A DNA stretch of 64,000 nucleotides from Perkinsus marinus ATCC 50983 (Eukaryota > Perkinsozoa > Perkinsida > Perkinsidae): assembly GCF_000006405.1 (NCBI RefSeq), contig NW_003205208.1:1-64000 (forward strand). Reading direction: 5' to 3'. The notes under the pieces were generated by a model. It did no database searches and was not told where the DNA came from. It saw only the letters and a list, made by a program, of their open reading frames with translations. A program made the translations under genes and the position numbers. Of the stretch, positions 33,195 through 44,468 are shown piece after piece; position 1 is the stretch's first letter, and the number at the start of each line of letters is the position of its first letter.

Positions 33195-34130
33195 NNNNNN
33201 NNNNNNNNNNNNNNNNNNNNNNNNNNNNNNNNNNNNNNNNNNNNNNNNNNNNNNNNNNNNNNNNNNNNNNNNNNNNNNNNNNNNNNNNNNNNNNNNNNNN
33301 NNNNNNNNNNNNNNNNNNNNNNNNNNNNNNNNNNNNNNNNNNNNNNNNNNNNNNNNNNNNNNNNNNNNNNNNNNNNNNNNNNNNNNNNNNNNNNNNNNNN
33401 NNNNNNNNNNNNNNNNNNNNNNNNNNNNNNNNNNNNNNNNNNNNNNNNNNNNNNNNNNNNNNNNNNNNNNNNNNNNNNNNNNNNNNNNNNNNNNNNNNNN
33501 NNNNNNNNNNNNNNNNNNNNNNNNNNNNNNNNNNNNNNNNNNNNNNNNNNNNNNNNNNNNNNNNNNNNNNNNNNNNNNNNNNNNNNNNNNNNNNNNNNNN
33601 NNNNNNNNNNNNNNNNNNNNNNNNNNNNNNNNNNNNNNNNNNNNNNNNNNNNNNNNNNNNNNNNNNNNNNNNNNNNNNNNNNNNNNNNNNNNNNNNNNNN
33701 NNNNNNNNNNNNNNNNNNNNNNNNNNNNNNNNNNNNNNNNNNNNNNNNNNNNNNNNNNNNNNNNNNNNNNNNNNNNNNNNNNNNNNNNNNNNNNNNNNNN
33801 NNNNNNNNNNNNNNNNNNNNNNNNNNNNNNNNNNNNNNNNNNNNNNNNNNNNNNNNNNNNNNNNNNNNNNNNNNNNNNNNNNNNNNNNNNNNNNNNNNNN
33901 NNNNNNNNNNNNNNNNNNNNNNNNNNNNNNNNNNNNNNNNNNNNNNNNNNNNNNNNNNNNNNNNNNNNNNNNNNNNNNNNNNNNNNNNNNNNNNNNNNNN
34001 NNNNNNNNNNNNNNNNNNNNNNNNNNNNNNNNNNNNNNNNNNNNNNNNNNNNNNNNNNNNNNNNNNNNNNNNNNNNNNNNNNNNNNNNNNNNNNNNNNNN
34101 NNNNNNNNNNNNNNNNNNNNNNNNNNNNNN
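33195..34130. other. Assembly gap (936 N)
   Basis: Unknown bases. Open frames that run through it are artefacts. Confidence 0.99.
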
Positions 34131-34406
34131 AAGAAACGAAACGGTTACACAAGGAAAGCCGAGCGCGAAAAAATAAGGCGGGCGCGGATAAAAGGTGGAA
34201 CAGAAGAAGAAGTCGGTTGTGGAATGGAAGAGGATAATGCCAGGTGTAAAACCTTCGTACCTTCCCACTAAGGTGTGCGAGAAGGCATAGCCATCTCTAG
34301 GCGGCCGTAGGCTGCCTTTAGTGCGATTGGCTGTTAGCGGCTGAAAAAAACGACCCTGGTGTTGGCAGACCCTCTTTGTGGTGCTGGCTGACCCACTATA
34401 CCCGAG

Positions 34407-34426
34407 TCTCGGCCCGAGACTCTCGG
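34407..34426. repeat. Palindromic scar, A = tctcgg
   Basis: A, c, A', c, A. Outer bases are g and g; both spacers obey the complement rule. Confidence 0.85.
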
Positions 34427-36011
34427 GGATCTCGACGCCCTGGATGCTCAACAGGGTATTCAACAGACAATATCTGGGAGTGGGGCCGATATGCCATCCT
34501 TAGAGGGCAGCACATCAGCTATGTTGTCAGAGAGGACTCTGATCATTGGGCTGTGATAGGATATAGGCTGGTCAAGAGTCCCTTAGATGGCATATCCGCC
34601 CCAGTAGAGAAGTTGATCCTCCCATCTCGTGTCCATGCATATGCGCTCATGCACATCTTGAAGTGGCATATCTGCTTCTTTCATCCTTCTCACTCCTATT
34701 TAGGTATGGCATAGCTGCCCTTCCCATCCTCCTCACGCGGAGTTAGTAGTGGCATACCCGCCCCTCTCATGCTTCTCACCCACAGTTAGGAGTCGAATAA
34801 ACGTCTCTTGCACCCCTCTGCTCCCCATTTGCGAGTGGCATAGGTGCCCCTCTCCACCCATCAATCCTCCAACACAGATTTACTCCATGACTCTTAGGTC
34901 ACGCTGGTTTATAGCAGCACAAGTCAGGAAGGTGAGGGGGGGAAGGGGTATCATTGGACTCGCAGGCGGTCGAAGTTTTTGCCGCTTGGATGCAGTCATT
35001 CATTGTCGATATTGGTGCATCACATCATCGAATAGCATAGTACCTCATAGATTCCCATCATAAACAATCACGGGTCAACAACTCACGGACGATGAGTGAG
35101 TGCGTGCTCGGTGTGTTGGGCCGTGGTCGTCGTCAGCTTTGACGGTCATGTCACAAGTAGATTTGTGTTGGTTGGAAAAGGTAGTTCGTAAAGAAGCCGA
35201 GCTTACGGCTATCACCCGTCACGTGACGTGGTGACGTGATGTAAAGTATTCAGGGAACGTCTCTGTCATGGGCCACGAAGTGGCCGCCACGCCGTAGGGA
35301 GCGGGCACATCGGGATATTTTCGAGCGAGGGAGCTTTGATGTTAAAATATATTGGCCATCCTGTTATAGGATTCCTGTATTGTTTTGAGCTTTGGGAACT
35401 TCCATCTCCACCGTGTTGAATCGATAGTGACACTGGTATCAACTGAGCTACGACAAGTATAATAGATCCGCGTTTCCTTCCGCAACGACAACACATGACC
35501 AGATGGTTGTGCGTCCGATCGTGCGTTCCATAATGCGTGGCTGCGGAGCGATCGAGGTCATGTTTATGAAAAATGACTGGTTCCAACCGAGGAGTCTCTA
35601 TGCTTGCCTCGAGTAGTATTCGGCGAAAACCGGGAATCTTTTCCTATCAAACAATGGGTATTTGAAGCTCAGAGCCTCACTCTACCAAGCCTCATCTACC
35701 TTGCAATAGTGTCGACTGCTTTGGATTAGTATCGCTGGTTGAGAGGCGAAGGCAGAGTTCCGTAGAAGGTGAAAAGAATGGTCCAGATGATGCAGGGAGA
35801 CAAAGGTGATTGTGTGAGGGAGGTGCTTCAGCGTGCATCCTACCGCTCCGCGATAATCGATAAAATATCTGTGATGCAATTCGCTCTTATTCAAAGTGAT
35901 CTTGTTTGGCGGTTTCTTCCTTCTTGGCCTTAGCATAATGCCAGTAACTTATCACAATATATCAGACAAGTGCAGTGACAGGAGTCTCTGTTAGTATTTG
36001 TGTAGTAGCTT

Positions 36012-36058
36012 TTCTCTCCCTGAGTGGTTCTAGGACCTAGGACGACTCAGGGAGAGAA
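36012..36058. repeat. Inverted repeat, 14-bp stem, 19-nt loop
   Basis: ttctctccctgagt is followed, after 19 nt, by its perfect complement. Its place upstream of the MFS gene could give it a regulatory role, but nothing shows this. Confidence 0.8.
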
Positions 36059-36151
36059 TAGGGCCTAGAATCTAGATGGTGTCCATTCTCTGGGATGAAA
36101 TCCTAGTCCCTAGCGTAGTGATGTTTTGACAGATCTCCGTTATTTCGCGAA

Positions 36152-37657
36152 GTGCATCGGTCATCCGGAGTATCCAACGCATTCGCACTCTCCTCTGTAG
36201 CTTTTGCCCGTGTTGCCTCCTTCTCCATGGCAGGAACTCGAAGCGACTCCATCTCCTCAGTGGTCACCACTGATACCTACGTCGAAAGAGTTATCGATAA
36301 CATTGGTTACGGCAAGTTTCAATACTGGCTCCTTGTCCTCTGTTCGGTCGGTTACTTTGCGATATGCGCTGAGTTGCTCGTTGTGGTATTCATCCAAGGC
36401 GAGATCATGGAGGAGTATCATCTTAGTCAAACCGGATACGCTTTCTTCCCCTTCCTGACTTCCCTCCTATCGATGATCTCCTCGACACTGTTTGGGTACC
36501 TTAGCGATTGTATCGGTCGTAAGTGGCCGTTCGTTATTACTTTGCTTATTTCCGCTCTGGCTGGTATTGCCTCCGCCTTCTCCTGGAGCTTCTGGTCTCT
36601 GGTCATGTTCCGCTGTATCGTTGCTATTGGTCTCGGTGGACTCACTTCGTTGGACTATCTCGTCTACGTTGAGTTCACACCTCAGTCCCGAAGATGCCTC
36701 TACTCTACTGTAGTCTTCATTGGAGGTTGTCTCGGTGTCCTCTACTTGGCCGGGGTTAATCTTGTCAACCTTTCCTTCTCCGGAATCCCACAATGGAGAG
36801 TTCTTCTTATCCTGGCCGCGGCGCCCCTGCTCCCAACTGGGATACTCAGGTGGTACTTCCGTTGTGAGACTCCGCGATATCTGATGTCGCGAAGGAAACT
36901 TTCCGAGGCTCATATGGTGCTGGTCCATATGGCTAAAGAAAATAAATGTGACTCTGCAACGGTCCCGCCTCTCGATGAATTCACTTGTAGAGCTCAGGAG
37001 GAGGCTGTCGGTAAGGTGTCGTCATCTGAGTCGGAGAAGCTCGGCTTTTTCGAGGCACTCGGAAAGATTTATCATGGTGAAGAGTTTGACCGAGCTACTA
37101 TTCCATTATGTTTGATTTGGTTATTGCAGGCTACTGCCTATTGGGGTCTCACACTTTTCCTGCCAGGCTTCCTGGTCGAATCTGGTCTCAACCCAAATTT
37201 TACGCTCTTTCTGATGGTCCTTTGTGAACTCCCTGGTACAGCAGTTATCGCCGTGCTGCTGAAGAAGATGTCCATGAGTGTATGTCTTCGTATCTTCCAA
37301 GGATGTGCATGCTTGGCCTGCCTCTGGTGCACCTTAGCTTCGTATTTCAATGCCCCTGTCGTAGTAGCTGTTGCTTCGTGCGCTATTTACTTCTTCCTAA
37401 TCCCCTGTTGGTGCATTATTTACGTTATAACTCCCTCTGTCTATCCTCCACGCTATCGAGGTTCAGCTTCAGGGATGCTCACCGCAGTGGCTGGTGTGAC
37501 TGGGGTTGTTTCCCCGTTCATATCAGCTGCGATCTCCGAGTCGTCTGAGGGACGTCAATGGCTCTATATGGCAGTCTGGACGGTAGTGGTTGGTGCCAAC
37601 TTCCTCGTTGCCCTCATTTGGCTGAAGATCAAGAACGAAAGAAAGAATAACTCTTGA
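36152..37657 (+). CDS. MFS transporter, SV2/organic-cation-like, copy 1
   Basis: A 12-helix major facilitator of the plasma membrane or an internal membrane; the substrate is unknown. The core starts GYGKFQYWLLVLCSVGYFA (helix 1). The MFS signature between helices 2 and 3 is present as GYLSDCIGRKWPF. The cytoplasmic loop after helix 6 has RWYFRCETPRYLMSRRKLSEA, the sugar/organic-cation (SV2, SLC22) form. Helices 7-12 run from IPLCLIWLLQATAYWG to VALIWLKIKNERK. Two starts are possible: 36152 (501 aa) and 36227 (MAGTRSDSIS). The second agrees better with the length of the downstream paralogue. There are no introns, unlike the other host genes here, which may reflect a retrocopied ancestor. It is the left member of a tandem pair. 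Confidence 0.88.
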   Translation: MHRSSGVSNAFALSSVAFARVASFSMAGTRSDSISSVVTTDTYVERVIDNIGYGKFQYWLLVLCSVGYFAICAELLVVVFIQGEIMEEYHLSQTGYAFFPFLTSLLSMISSTLFGYLSDCIGRKWPFVITLLISALAGIASAFSWSFWSLVMFRCIVAIGLGGLTSLDYLVYVEFTPQSRRCLYSTVVFIGGCLGVLYLAGVNLVNLSFSGIPQWRVLLILAAAPLLPTGILRWYFRCETPRYLMSRRKLSEAHMVLVHMAKENKCDSATVPPLDEFTCRAQEEAVGKVSSSESEKLGFFEALGKIYHGEEFDRATIPLCLIWLLQATAYWGLTLFLPGFLVESGLNPNFTLFLMVLCELPGTAVIAVLLKKMSMSVCLRIFQGCACLACLWCTLASYFNAPVVVAVASCAIYFFLIPCWCIIYVITPSVYPPRYRGSASGMLTAVAGVTGVVSPFISAAISESSEGRQWLYMAVWTVVVGANFLVALIWLKIKNERKNNS

Positions 37658-38704
37658 GTATGGACAGCCGTATGTTCACAAGCAGTTGGTTGGATTTCTG
37701 CTGTAAATCGTTTGACTAAGGCTGTCTAGTGTTCTTAAAGGCTTTACTTACTGCTATTTCGGGACGTCTCCGTTCACTCCCATTAGTGAAAGTCTTTTTT
37801 GTTGTGTTGAAAATCTTCACGGTGCGATAGGGTGTTTGAAGGGTATCTTGATTCCCTGTAGTTAAATGCATTTCTAGGTTAGTACTATCTTGGGGTCGAT
37901 ATGCCATCGGTTGCGAGGGCGCGTATCTCAGGTAGTAGGATACGAATTAGGGTACGTCTCTGTTCATTTCAATTATCTAGAATGCTTTCGGGTTGTGTTG
38001 AAATTCTCCGTGGTGCGATACGGTATTTGGAGTGTATACTCATGATCTGTGGCAGAACGAATTTTCAGGTTAGTAGTATCTTGGGGCGGGTATGCCATCG
38101 GATGATGAGCAACTAGATACAATAGAGGTTCTACTGAGGCACGTTATCCGTTTGGAGCGATGGAGCATAGTGCAATTCTACGGTTCCGAAAATGAATTGC
38201 ATGATGAGCATGTGTTATTGTTCGCGTGTCTCCTGAGCATGCGTAGGACACATGATTTGTGACGCGCATGCCTTCGTGTCTTGCCTCCCTACTGCTTTAT
38301 CGAGAGTAACATGACTTCAAGATCTACAGTTGGAGTTGCACGAGTCTCACCCAAACAAACTCATGAACTCCTCTTGGGTTTTCGTAGTGTTTATCTCTCC
38401 TCAAGGCGGCTTTTAGTTGTTGCGCTCCTGCTTGCAACATGTGGTGTCGTCAATATGGCGCCGTGTCACCTTAGCTTTCTTCCCAAGGGATGAACGTTTT
38501 GCCACCGAGGGGAAGATGCCGTATGGCAACAAGTATGGCGGTTCGAATACTGCTTTGGCAATTTTATGCTGCCTTTTCGAACATCTGATGATCACATGTT
38601 GTTCAATACATCAAGGGCTGAAGAGCTCACAGCCGACATTATACTCTTGTGTTTTTCTCGTGGATCCTATCACGTCGTAGATTATCTCAGTTCGAACTCT
38701 CCTG
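37658..38704. repeat. MFS spacer with a diverged direct duplication of about 160 bp
   Basis: Blocks at about 37760-37920 and 37950-38105 share acgtctc-gttcact, ttgtgttgaaa, cggtgcgata-ggt-ttt, aggttagta-tatcttgggg and atgccatcgg. A related ggggccgatatgccatc lies at about 34484. No gene is seen in the rest. Confidence 0.6.
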
Positions 38705-40135
38705 ATGTTTGGATCTCGCAAGCTATCAACCACGGCAACGGCTAACGACTTATCCTACGTGGAGGGGCTCATCGATGTCATCGGCTACGGTAGATTTCAG
38801 TACTGGCTGCTACTGCTCTGTTCAGTGGGATACTTTGCGGTATGCTCGGAACTTCTGGTTGTGGTGTTCATCCAACGTCAAGTCATGGAGGAGTACAACC
38901 TTACTCCAACAAGGTACGCCTTCTTCCCCTTCCTGACTTCGCTCCTATCGATGATCTCCTCGACACTGTTCGGATATCTGAGCGATCGTATCGGTCGTAA
39001 GTGGCCGTTCGTTATTACGCTTCTCATCTCGGCTGTAGCTGGTATTGCCTCCGCCTTCTCCTGGAGCTTCTGGTCTCTGGTCATGTTTCGCTGCATCGTC
39101 GCTATTGGTCTCGGTGGACTCTCCTCGTTGGACTATCTCATCTACGTGGAGTTCACACCACAGTCCCGTAGATGCCTCTACTCAACTATCGTCTTCATTG
39201 GGGGCTGTCTCGGTGTCCTCTATTTGGCCGGGGTTAACCTTGCTAACCTCTCCTTCTCCGGTATCCCACAATGGAGAGTTCTTCTTGTTCTGGCCGCGGC
39301 GCCTCTGCTTCCGACTGCCATCCTTAGGTGGTACTTCCGTTGCGAGACTCCGCGATATTTGATGTCTCGAAGGACGGTATCCGAGGCTCATAATGTGCTT
39401 GTCCACATGGCCCACAAGAATAACAGCGGTGAGGATGCAGTCCCGACTCTCGACGAGTTCTCTTCCAGGACCAAAGAGGAGGCCGCTGGTGAACAGTTCT
39501 CGCTTGAGACGGGACGATTCGGCTTCGGAGAAGCGCTTAGATACATATACCACGGAGAAGAGTTTGCCCGAGCTACTATTCCATTATGTTTGATTTGGTT
39601 ACTGCAGGCCACTGCCTATTGGGGTCTCACACTTTTCCTGCCAGGCTTCCTGGTTCAATCTGGTCTCAACCCAAATTTTACGCTCTTTTTGATGGTCCTT
39701 TGTGAACTCCCCGGTACAGCAGTTATCGCCGTGCTGCTGAAGAAGATGTCGATGAGTGTATGTCTTCGTATCTTCGAAGGGTGTGCATGCTTGGCCTGCC
39801 TCTGGTGCACCTTAGCTTCGTATTTCGGTGCTTCAGTCGTAGTAGCTGTTGCTTCGTGCGCTATTTACTTTTTCCTCATCCCTTGTTGGTGTATCATCTT
39901 CGTACTTACTCCAGCAGTCTATCCACCACGTTATCGTGGTTCAGCTTCAGGGATGCTCAGCGCCATCGCTGGCCTGACGGGCGTAGTGTCCCCGTTCATA
40001 TCGGCGACGGTTTCTGAGTCGTCTCGTGGTCGCCAGTGGCTCTATATGGCGGTCTGGACGGTGGTCATTGGTCTGAACTTTCTCGTGGCTCTTTTATGGT
40101 TGAAGGTTAAGAACGAAAGGAAATTTGATTCATAA
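38705..40135 (+). CDS. MFS transporter, SV2/organic-cation-like, copy 2
   Basis: 476 aa, a close tandem paralogue of the gene at 36152. The membrane core is nearly identical, and the differences sit in the N-terminus (MFGSRKLSTTATANDLSYVEG) and in the central cytoplasmic loop (residues about 245-290). Here the MFS signature is the canonical GYLSDRIGRKWPF, whereas copy 1 has Cys for the Arg. The loop motif RWYFRCETPRYLMSRR is kept. Intronless. Close similarity of the membrane parts next to a diverged loop fits recent duplication, possibly with gene conversion. Substrate unknown. Confidence 0.9.
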   Translation: MFGSRKLSTTATANDLSYVEGLIDVIGYGRFQYWLLLLCSVGYFAVCSELLVVVFIQRQVMEEYNLTPTRYAFFPFLTSLLSMISSTLFGYLSDRIGRKWPFVITLLISAVAGIASAFSWSFWSLVMFRCIVAIGLGGLSSLDYLIYVEFTPQSRRCLYSTIVFIGGCLGVLYLAGVNLANLSFSGIPQWRVLLVLAAAPLLPTAILRWYFRCETPRYLMSRRTVSEAHNVLVHMAHKNNSGEDAVPTLDEFSSRTKEEAAGEQFSLETGRFGFGEALRYIYHGEEFARATIPLCLIWLLQATAYWGLTLFLPGFLVQSGLNPNFTLFLMVLCELPGTAVIAVLLKKMSMSVCLRIFEGCACLACLWCTLASYFGASVVVAVASCAIYFFLIPCWCIIFVLTPAVYPPRYRGSASGMLSAIAGLTGVVSPFISATVSESSRGRQWLYMAVWTVVIGLNFLVALLWLKVKNERKFDS

Positions 40136-40945
40136 GTGTGGGATAAGGATATCACACTTCAGATTGTTGTGTCGAGCGAATGAACGCGGATTTTAATCAG
40201 ATAGTACTCAACATATCTAGTCGTCACCCTCATAGGGATTAAAGAGATTTTTCTATGCTTGAATGTTGTGTTTAAAGACTCCACGATGAAAGCTATGGTT
40301 GGTAGAGATACCCTTCTCATTACCATCTTTCTGGGCCCTTCGAGAAATGAGTAACCCTATAACCCTCACACCCATTCATCTGCACGCTGTTTCTCACGCT
40401 TTTACACGTCCACCTTTCTCTCTGCTCGGTTGATTCCAGTCACGACGTGTCTAATAATCCTTTTATGAACCGTCGCTGATCAGACATTGCCGGGGAAGTT
40501 ATTCGCAGCGAATAATTATAATGCCACTTCGAAATGTGTAGACCTAAGCGTGCCGATAGAATGTTAAACGCATGAGACTCTTCACAATAAGCAACGCTCC
40601 TGTACTCTATGGAGATCAATGGTACAAGTAACGTAGAATAACTTATGGCCTACCGTGGAGGGTTGCGAATCCCGAGGCAGCGAGTCTAAACAACAGGAAC
40701 ACGAGCCATAAGCATGACAAGTGTTGCGAGTATATCGTACACGTCACATCTCTCATGCCATACTCAAGGCCACATTGCATACAATGAAACATAACAATAT
40801 TTAACTGGTAAATTAAAAACATTAGTTGTCTTTGAACCATGAGATATCATCATCCTGGGCCTCGCGACGACCTCTCTCAGTGAACATGGTGTATCTGTCA
40901 TTCCATCTGACCTTTCAGACAACCTCGATGGTGATGCTAATGTTT
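40136..40945. other. Spacer between MFS copy 2 and GCAT, no gene seen
   Basis: Holds an 8-1-8 palindrome at 40499-40515 (ttattcgc around one a). Nothing else is recognised. Confidence 0.5.
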
Positions 40946-42836
40946 CTACGCATCTCCGGTGATGGGCTCTAATACACCCAATTCCTTCCCCACAGACACG
41001 AATGCGGCCACCGCCTTCTGCAGCTGTTTTTCAGTATGCGCCGCGGAAAGTTGTACCTAATCGTTCAACACTCTGTAAAACAACAATCACAGCGTCACTC
41101 ACTCTGATTCTGGCTTGGCCTTTGGGTACAACAGGGTAACTAAACCCAATGACGTAGATATCCCTATCCAGGAGGGCGTCAGCAAACTGAGTCGCGAGCT
41201 TAGCATCACCGAGGAGGACGGGGACGATGGGACAACGCGAGTCGCCCAACACGGTAAAACCAGCACGGTTGAGAGCTTTGCTGAGAGAAATACGGCTGTA
41301 CACAGCTCAAGCCATAACTCAGATTTACCGGAAATACTCCGTATTCTTCGCCAGCTTCTCCTGAAGCTCCGGACTTTCCTCCAACTTCTCAAAGGCGACC
41401 TGAAGACCAAATATCACCACGCTGTTCCTGAATAAAACCTACTTGACTGGCACCGACAACGCTGGGAGCCACCGAGTTGCTGAACAGATAAGGGCGTGCC
41501 TTTTGACGCATCACTTCAATGATATCAGAAGACGCTGCCGTATATCCACCGGTCGCACCACCTGATACCGAGGTGCAGTCAACATGACAATATATTCCAC
41601 AGCAGAATGAATAAATCCATTGAATGAGACGCCACTGGTAATAAGACCTACCGAGAGCCTTCCCCAACGTCGAGTTTATGATGTCCACTTTGACGCCATA
41701 CATATCAGGAGTACCGCGACCATTGGCACCGAAGACTCCAGTGGCGTGGCATTCATCCACCATAACATAGGTATTAGGATACCTACAACAGGGGCACTAT
41801 GACAAAGACCTTGTGTAGCATGTGGGAGTACTTGTGGGCTAACTCGACGATCTTGTCGAGTGGAGCGATATCACCGTCCATTGAGAAAACCCCATCCGTA
41901 ACAATCAGGCGGATCTGAAAGTTGTAATAGGATCACGAAAGGCAACTTCATGTATACTTTCGCATTGCTAGCCTCCTGAATTTTGGCCTCCAAGTCCTGC
42001 ATGTCCAGATGATTATATCTGCAGAAGAACGAGATCCACCAAAGTGAATATACCCTACCCGTAAATTGAACCCGAAGTCCTCACCTTGACAACGTGACGA
42101 CATATCCATTGGACCAACATACCACACAACTACAAGTCCACCGTACTTACCTGAACCTTTGGGCCTTGCACAGTCTTATTCCATCAATGATGCTCGCATG
42201 ATTCAAGACATCCGAGATCACAGCGTCTTCCGCACTCAACAGCGTCTCGAATATACCACCATTTGCATCGAAACACGAAGGAAATAAAATGCAATCCTCC
42301 ATACCGTGAAACTGAACAAGCACGAATCACCAACGAGTATAAACCAGACAATACAGACCTTTGCAATGGTCCTCTCAAGTTTCTTATGAATATCCTGAGT
42401 TCCACAGATAAATCTCACACTGCTCAAACCAAACCCATGAGTCTTCAGTGTTTCCGCAGCCGCAGCGACCAACTGTGGATCGTTAGCAAGACCGAGGTAA
42501 TTGTTGGCACCTCGAAAGACAACAATGTCAACTTCAACTTCAGCACGGCAACACAGGTACTTACAAAAATTCAGAATATCGCGTTGCTTGCCACCCTCAA
42601 CGTGGAGACTCGCTCCCTGTGGACTTGTAATGATACGCTCCGATTTATACCTATTAACACAATAACAATCATCTCAAACATTTCACTTACGTTCCTGTCG
42701 ATTTGGCTTCCTCCACTACTGCCTTCAGTTTATCCGCCAGCGCACCATGAGTAGCAAAACCACGGGATAACGTCAGGACAGAATAGTGAGGAAGACGAGG
42801 GAGAACCGCAACAGACGCCAGGCAACGGGTGATCAT
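40946..42836 (-). CDS. GCAT: Glycine C-acetyltransferase (2-amino-3-ketobutyrate CoA ligase), mitochondrial, 11 exons
   Basis: A PLP enzyme of the alpha-oxoamine synthase family that splits 2-amino-3-ketobutyrate with CoA to glycine and acetyl-CoA in threonine breakdown. Exons inferred by frame and GT/AG sites: 42691-42836, 42565-42650, 42359-42510, 42151-42311, 41958-42018, 41832-41914, 41652-41782, 41443-41561, 41329-41399, 41103-41295 and 40946-41056. The first exon, [20 protein letters not shown], resembles a mitochondrial presequence. Family text includes [64 protein letters not shown] (KBL form, not the VDEVHAVG of ALAS), the PLP-lysine motif [10 protein letters not shown], and [17 protein letters not shown]. 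Introns are 33-132 nt, most under 55. All junctions keep frame and no break is seen, so it is likely functional. Confidence 0.92.
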
Positions 42837-43436
42837 CTTGGCAATGAAAAACTATTGGCGAGAGTTAGTGACAAACGGATCATTTGGGATTGAAACATAA
42901 CGAAACTTGAAGCACTGCACTCAAGCTAGTTGCTCAGCTCATCCACGGCCACGCAATATTTCCATTCCATATCATTCCTTTCTCAATTCTCGATCCCTTC
43001 GAACACAATTAATCTACTGAACTGCACTGAACTCATCAGGTCAGAAATCACTTTCTACTGACCATCCAAGAATGGTTATTTTGTATCGACTCGCTACCAG
43101 CGAGTGGCGACAGGGCAGAGCTCTTTATGAGTGTTATAATGTGAAGAATACAGACAGTTTGGCATATCACGATAAACAAGGAGCTGCGGCCTGTTAACAG
43201 CGGCTAATGTCGAGGCGTGTGATACTTTTTAATAGCAGATTTCTCTTCGGCTGATGGTGTAGCAACGGGTGGTGATTCAAACAAAGTCGTGATAATTTCG
43301 TGGCGCGTGAAGACATCGAATCATTAAGAGCCGTTCACTGCATTCCAACCCTCCTTTGTGGGGCAATGTACACGTAGTCACCAGCTTCATGTGTAGAACT
43401 CCAAGATTGAGAAAAGTCAAAGCCGACTCGGATAAC
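42837..43436. other. Upstream region of GCAT, no gene seen
   Basis: Holds a 7-3-7 palindrome at 43089-43105. The GCAT promoter should lie at its left end, but no motif is recognised. Confidence 0.5.
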
Positions 43437-43749
43437 TCACAATGACGCTAGACTCGGCAGAAACTGATTATGAACCTTGTCGGAGTTGAGGCTGTCTGCC
43501 ACTGAGTTCGCAATGTAATTCTTAGCAGTGTAATGCATTACTATGGGTAATCCGGAAGGGAAAGCCAAAACCCTCTGGCCAAGCATATCGCCAAAAAGCT
43601 CGAGTCCAGATACAATCATAGTCTCTGCGATACGCATGCACATAGCGTAAGCTACCCTGCGCAGCACAACTAAGCTTCAAATCGAGGGCCTTGACACATC
43701 CGATCGATGGTTTTCGGCGGGTTGTGGCAGATTCAATTTGGATCAACAT
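43437..43749 (-). CDS. Hypothetical protein, fragmentary
   Basis: Two overlapping minus-strand frames. The downstream one reads ETMIVSGLELFGDMLGQ and then LAFPSGLPIVMHYTAKN and looks protein-like. The upstream one (MLIQIESATTRRKPSIG) could be a preceding exon, joined near 43668 where a cag precedes the second frame. No family is recognised and no complete gene could be assembled. Confidence 0.3.
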
Positions 43750-44331
43750 GCGTATTATACTGCGAACCCAGGCGGTGTATCAGTTCAACGTTGCAAGTGC
43801 ATCGCGACAATCCTGGGGACACCACTTAGAAGGCGCTTACTGCGATGAGCCAGATAGACGTATTATACGCCGCGTATAGACTCAGTGCACCCTGGAAAGC
43901 GCTTATAGATAGCGGCGGCCTCCATCAGACGTAAGAACCGACTCCTAAAGAGTACACCAATGAAGATGATGCGTAGTAGGCCTATTTCTAACTCGTGTCA
44001 AAGGGGTTCTCCATTCTCGCACGATGAACGGCCAGGATCTGTGTCACAATGTGCAGTCTTAACAAGCGCAAGGGAGACGATAGCATCCAAGCTGGCGTTG
44101 TTGACGAAGAATATACAGTTATGGACGGATTTTCATGAGAAAACTTGGTTTAGGGATACTCCTAAGAATTACTGAAAATTTGAGGAAATCAGTAAAATTC
44201 CAAAATTTCATTAACCGGAGCAAACAGTTTCGATTTTCGACACATCGCGCCCAACCTGACCTATTTTGTGTCATCCACACCTGACCTAAAGATACTGTCG
44301 CCATCATCAACGTAATTCGCGGATAACCGTG

Positions 44332-44354
44332 GAACCCGCAAACTTTGCGGGTTC
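44332..44354. repeat. Perfect palindrome, 11-bp arms around one base
   Basis: gaacccgcaaa, c, then its complement. The single-base centre is the same geometry as in the scars, but no third arm is present. Confidence 0.85.
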
Positions 44355-44468
44355 TTGTCTTCAAGACGAACAAATGATGAGAAGTTCTCATTGTATTCCA
44401 CGCCTACTGAAGTATGACCTACTTTGACACCAACACAAATAATATATGATATTGACCATTAATACTTG

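Larger units (their letters stand above)
34131..36151. repeat. Intergenic, with imperfect repeats of about 55 bp
   Basis: Between about 34640 and 34860 a unit with tggcata, cgcccctctc, cttctcac and agttagg recurs about four times with many changes. A scar lies at 34407, and a near-match (one mismatch in A') at 35272-35291. An inverted repeat with perfect 14-bp arms (36012-36025 and 36045-36058) lies about 100 bp upstream of the first MFS gene. No gene is supported. Confidence 0.5.

Noticed and set aside
33195-34130. Long open frames across the N runs (also 45515-46243)
   Set aside because: They consist of unknown bases and are artefacts of gap filling.
35272-35291. A-x-A'-y-A scar, A = gccacg
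   Set aside because: A' has one mismatch and the left spacer breaks the complement rule; kept out of the count, as were 5157, 5252 and 60928 (one mismatch each).
36204-40017. Other-frame open readings inside the MFS genes
   Set aside because: They shadow the conserved membrane proteins and recur only because the two genes are paralogues.
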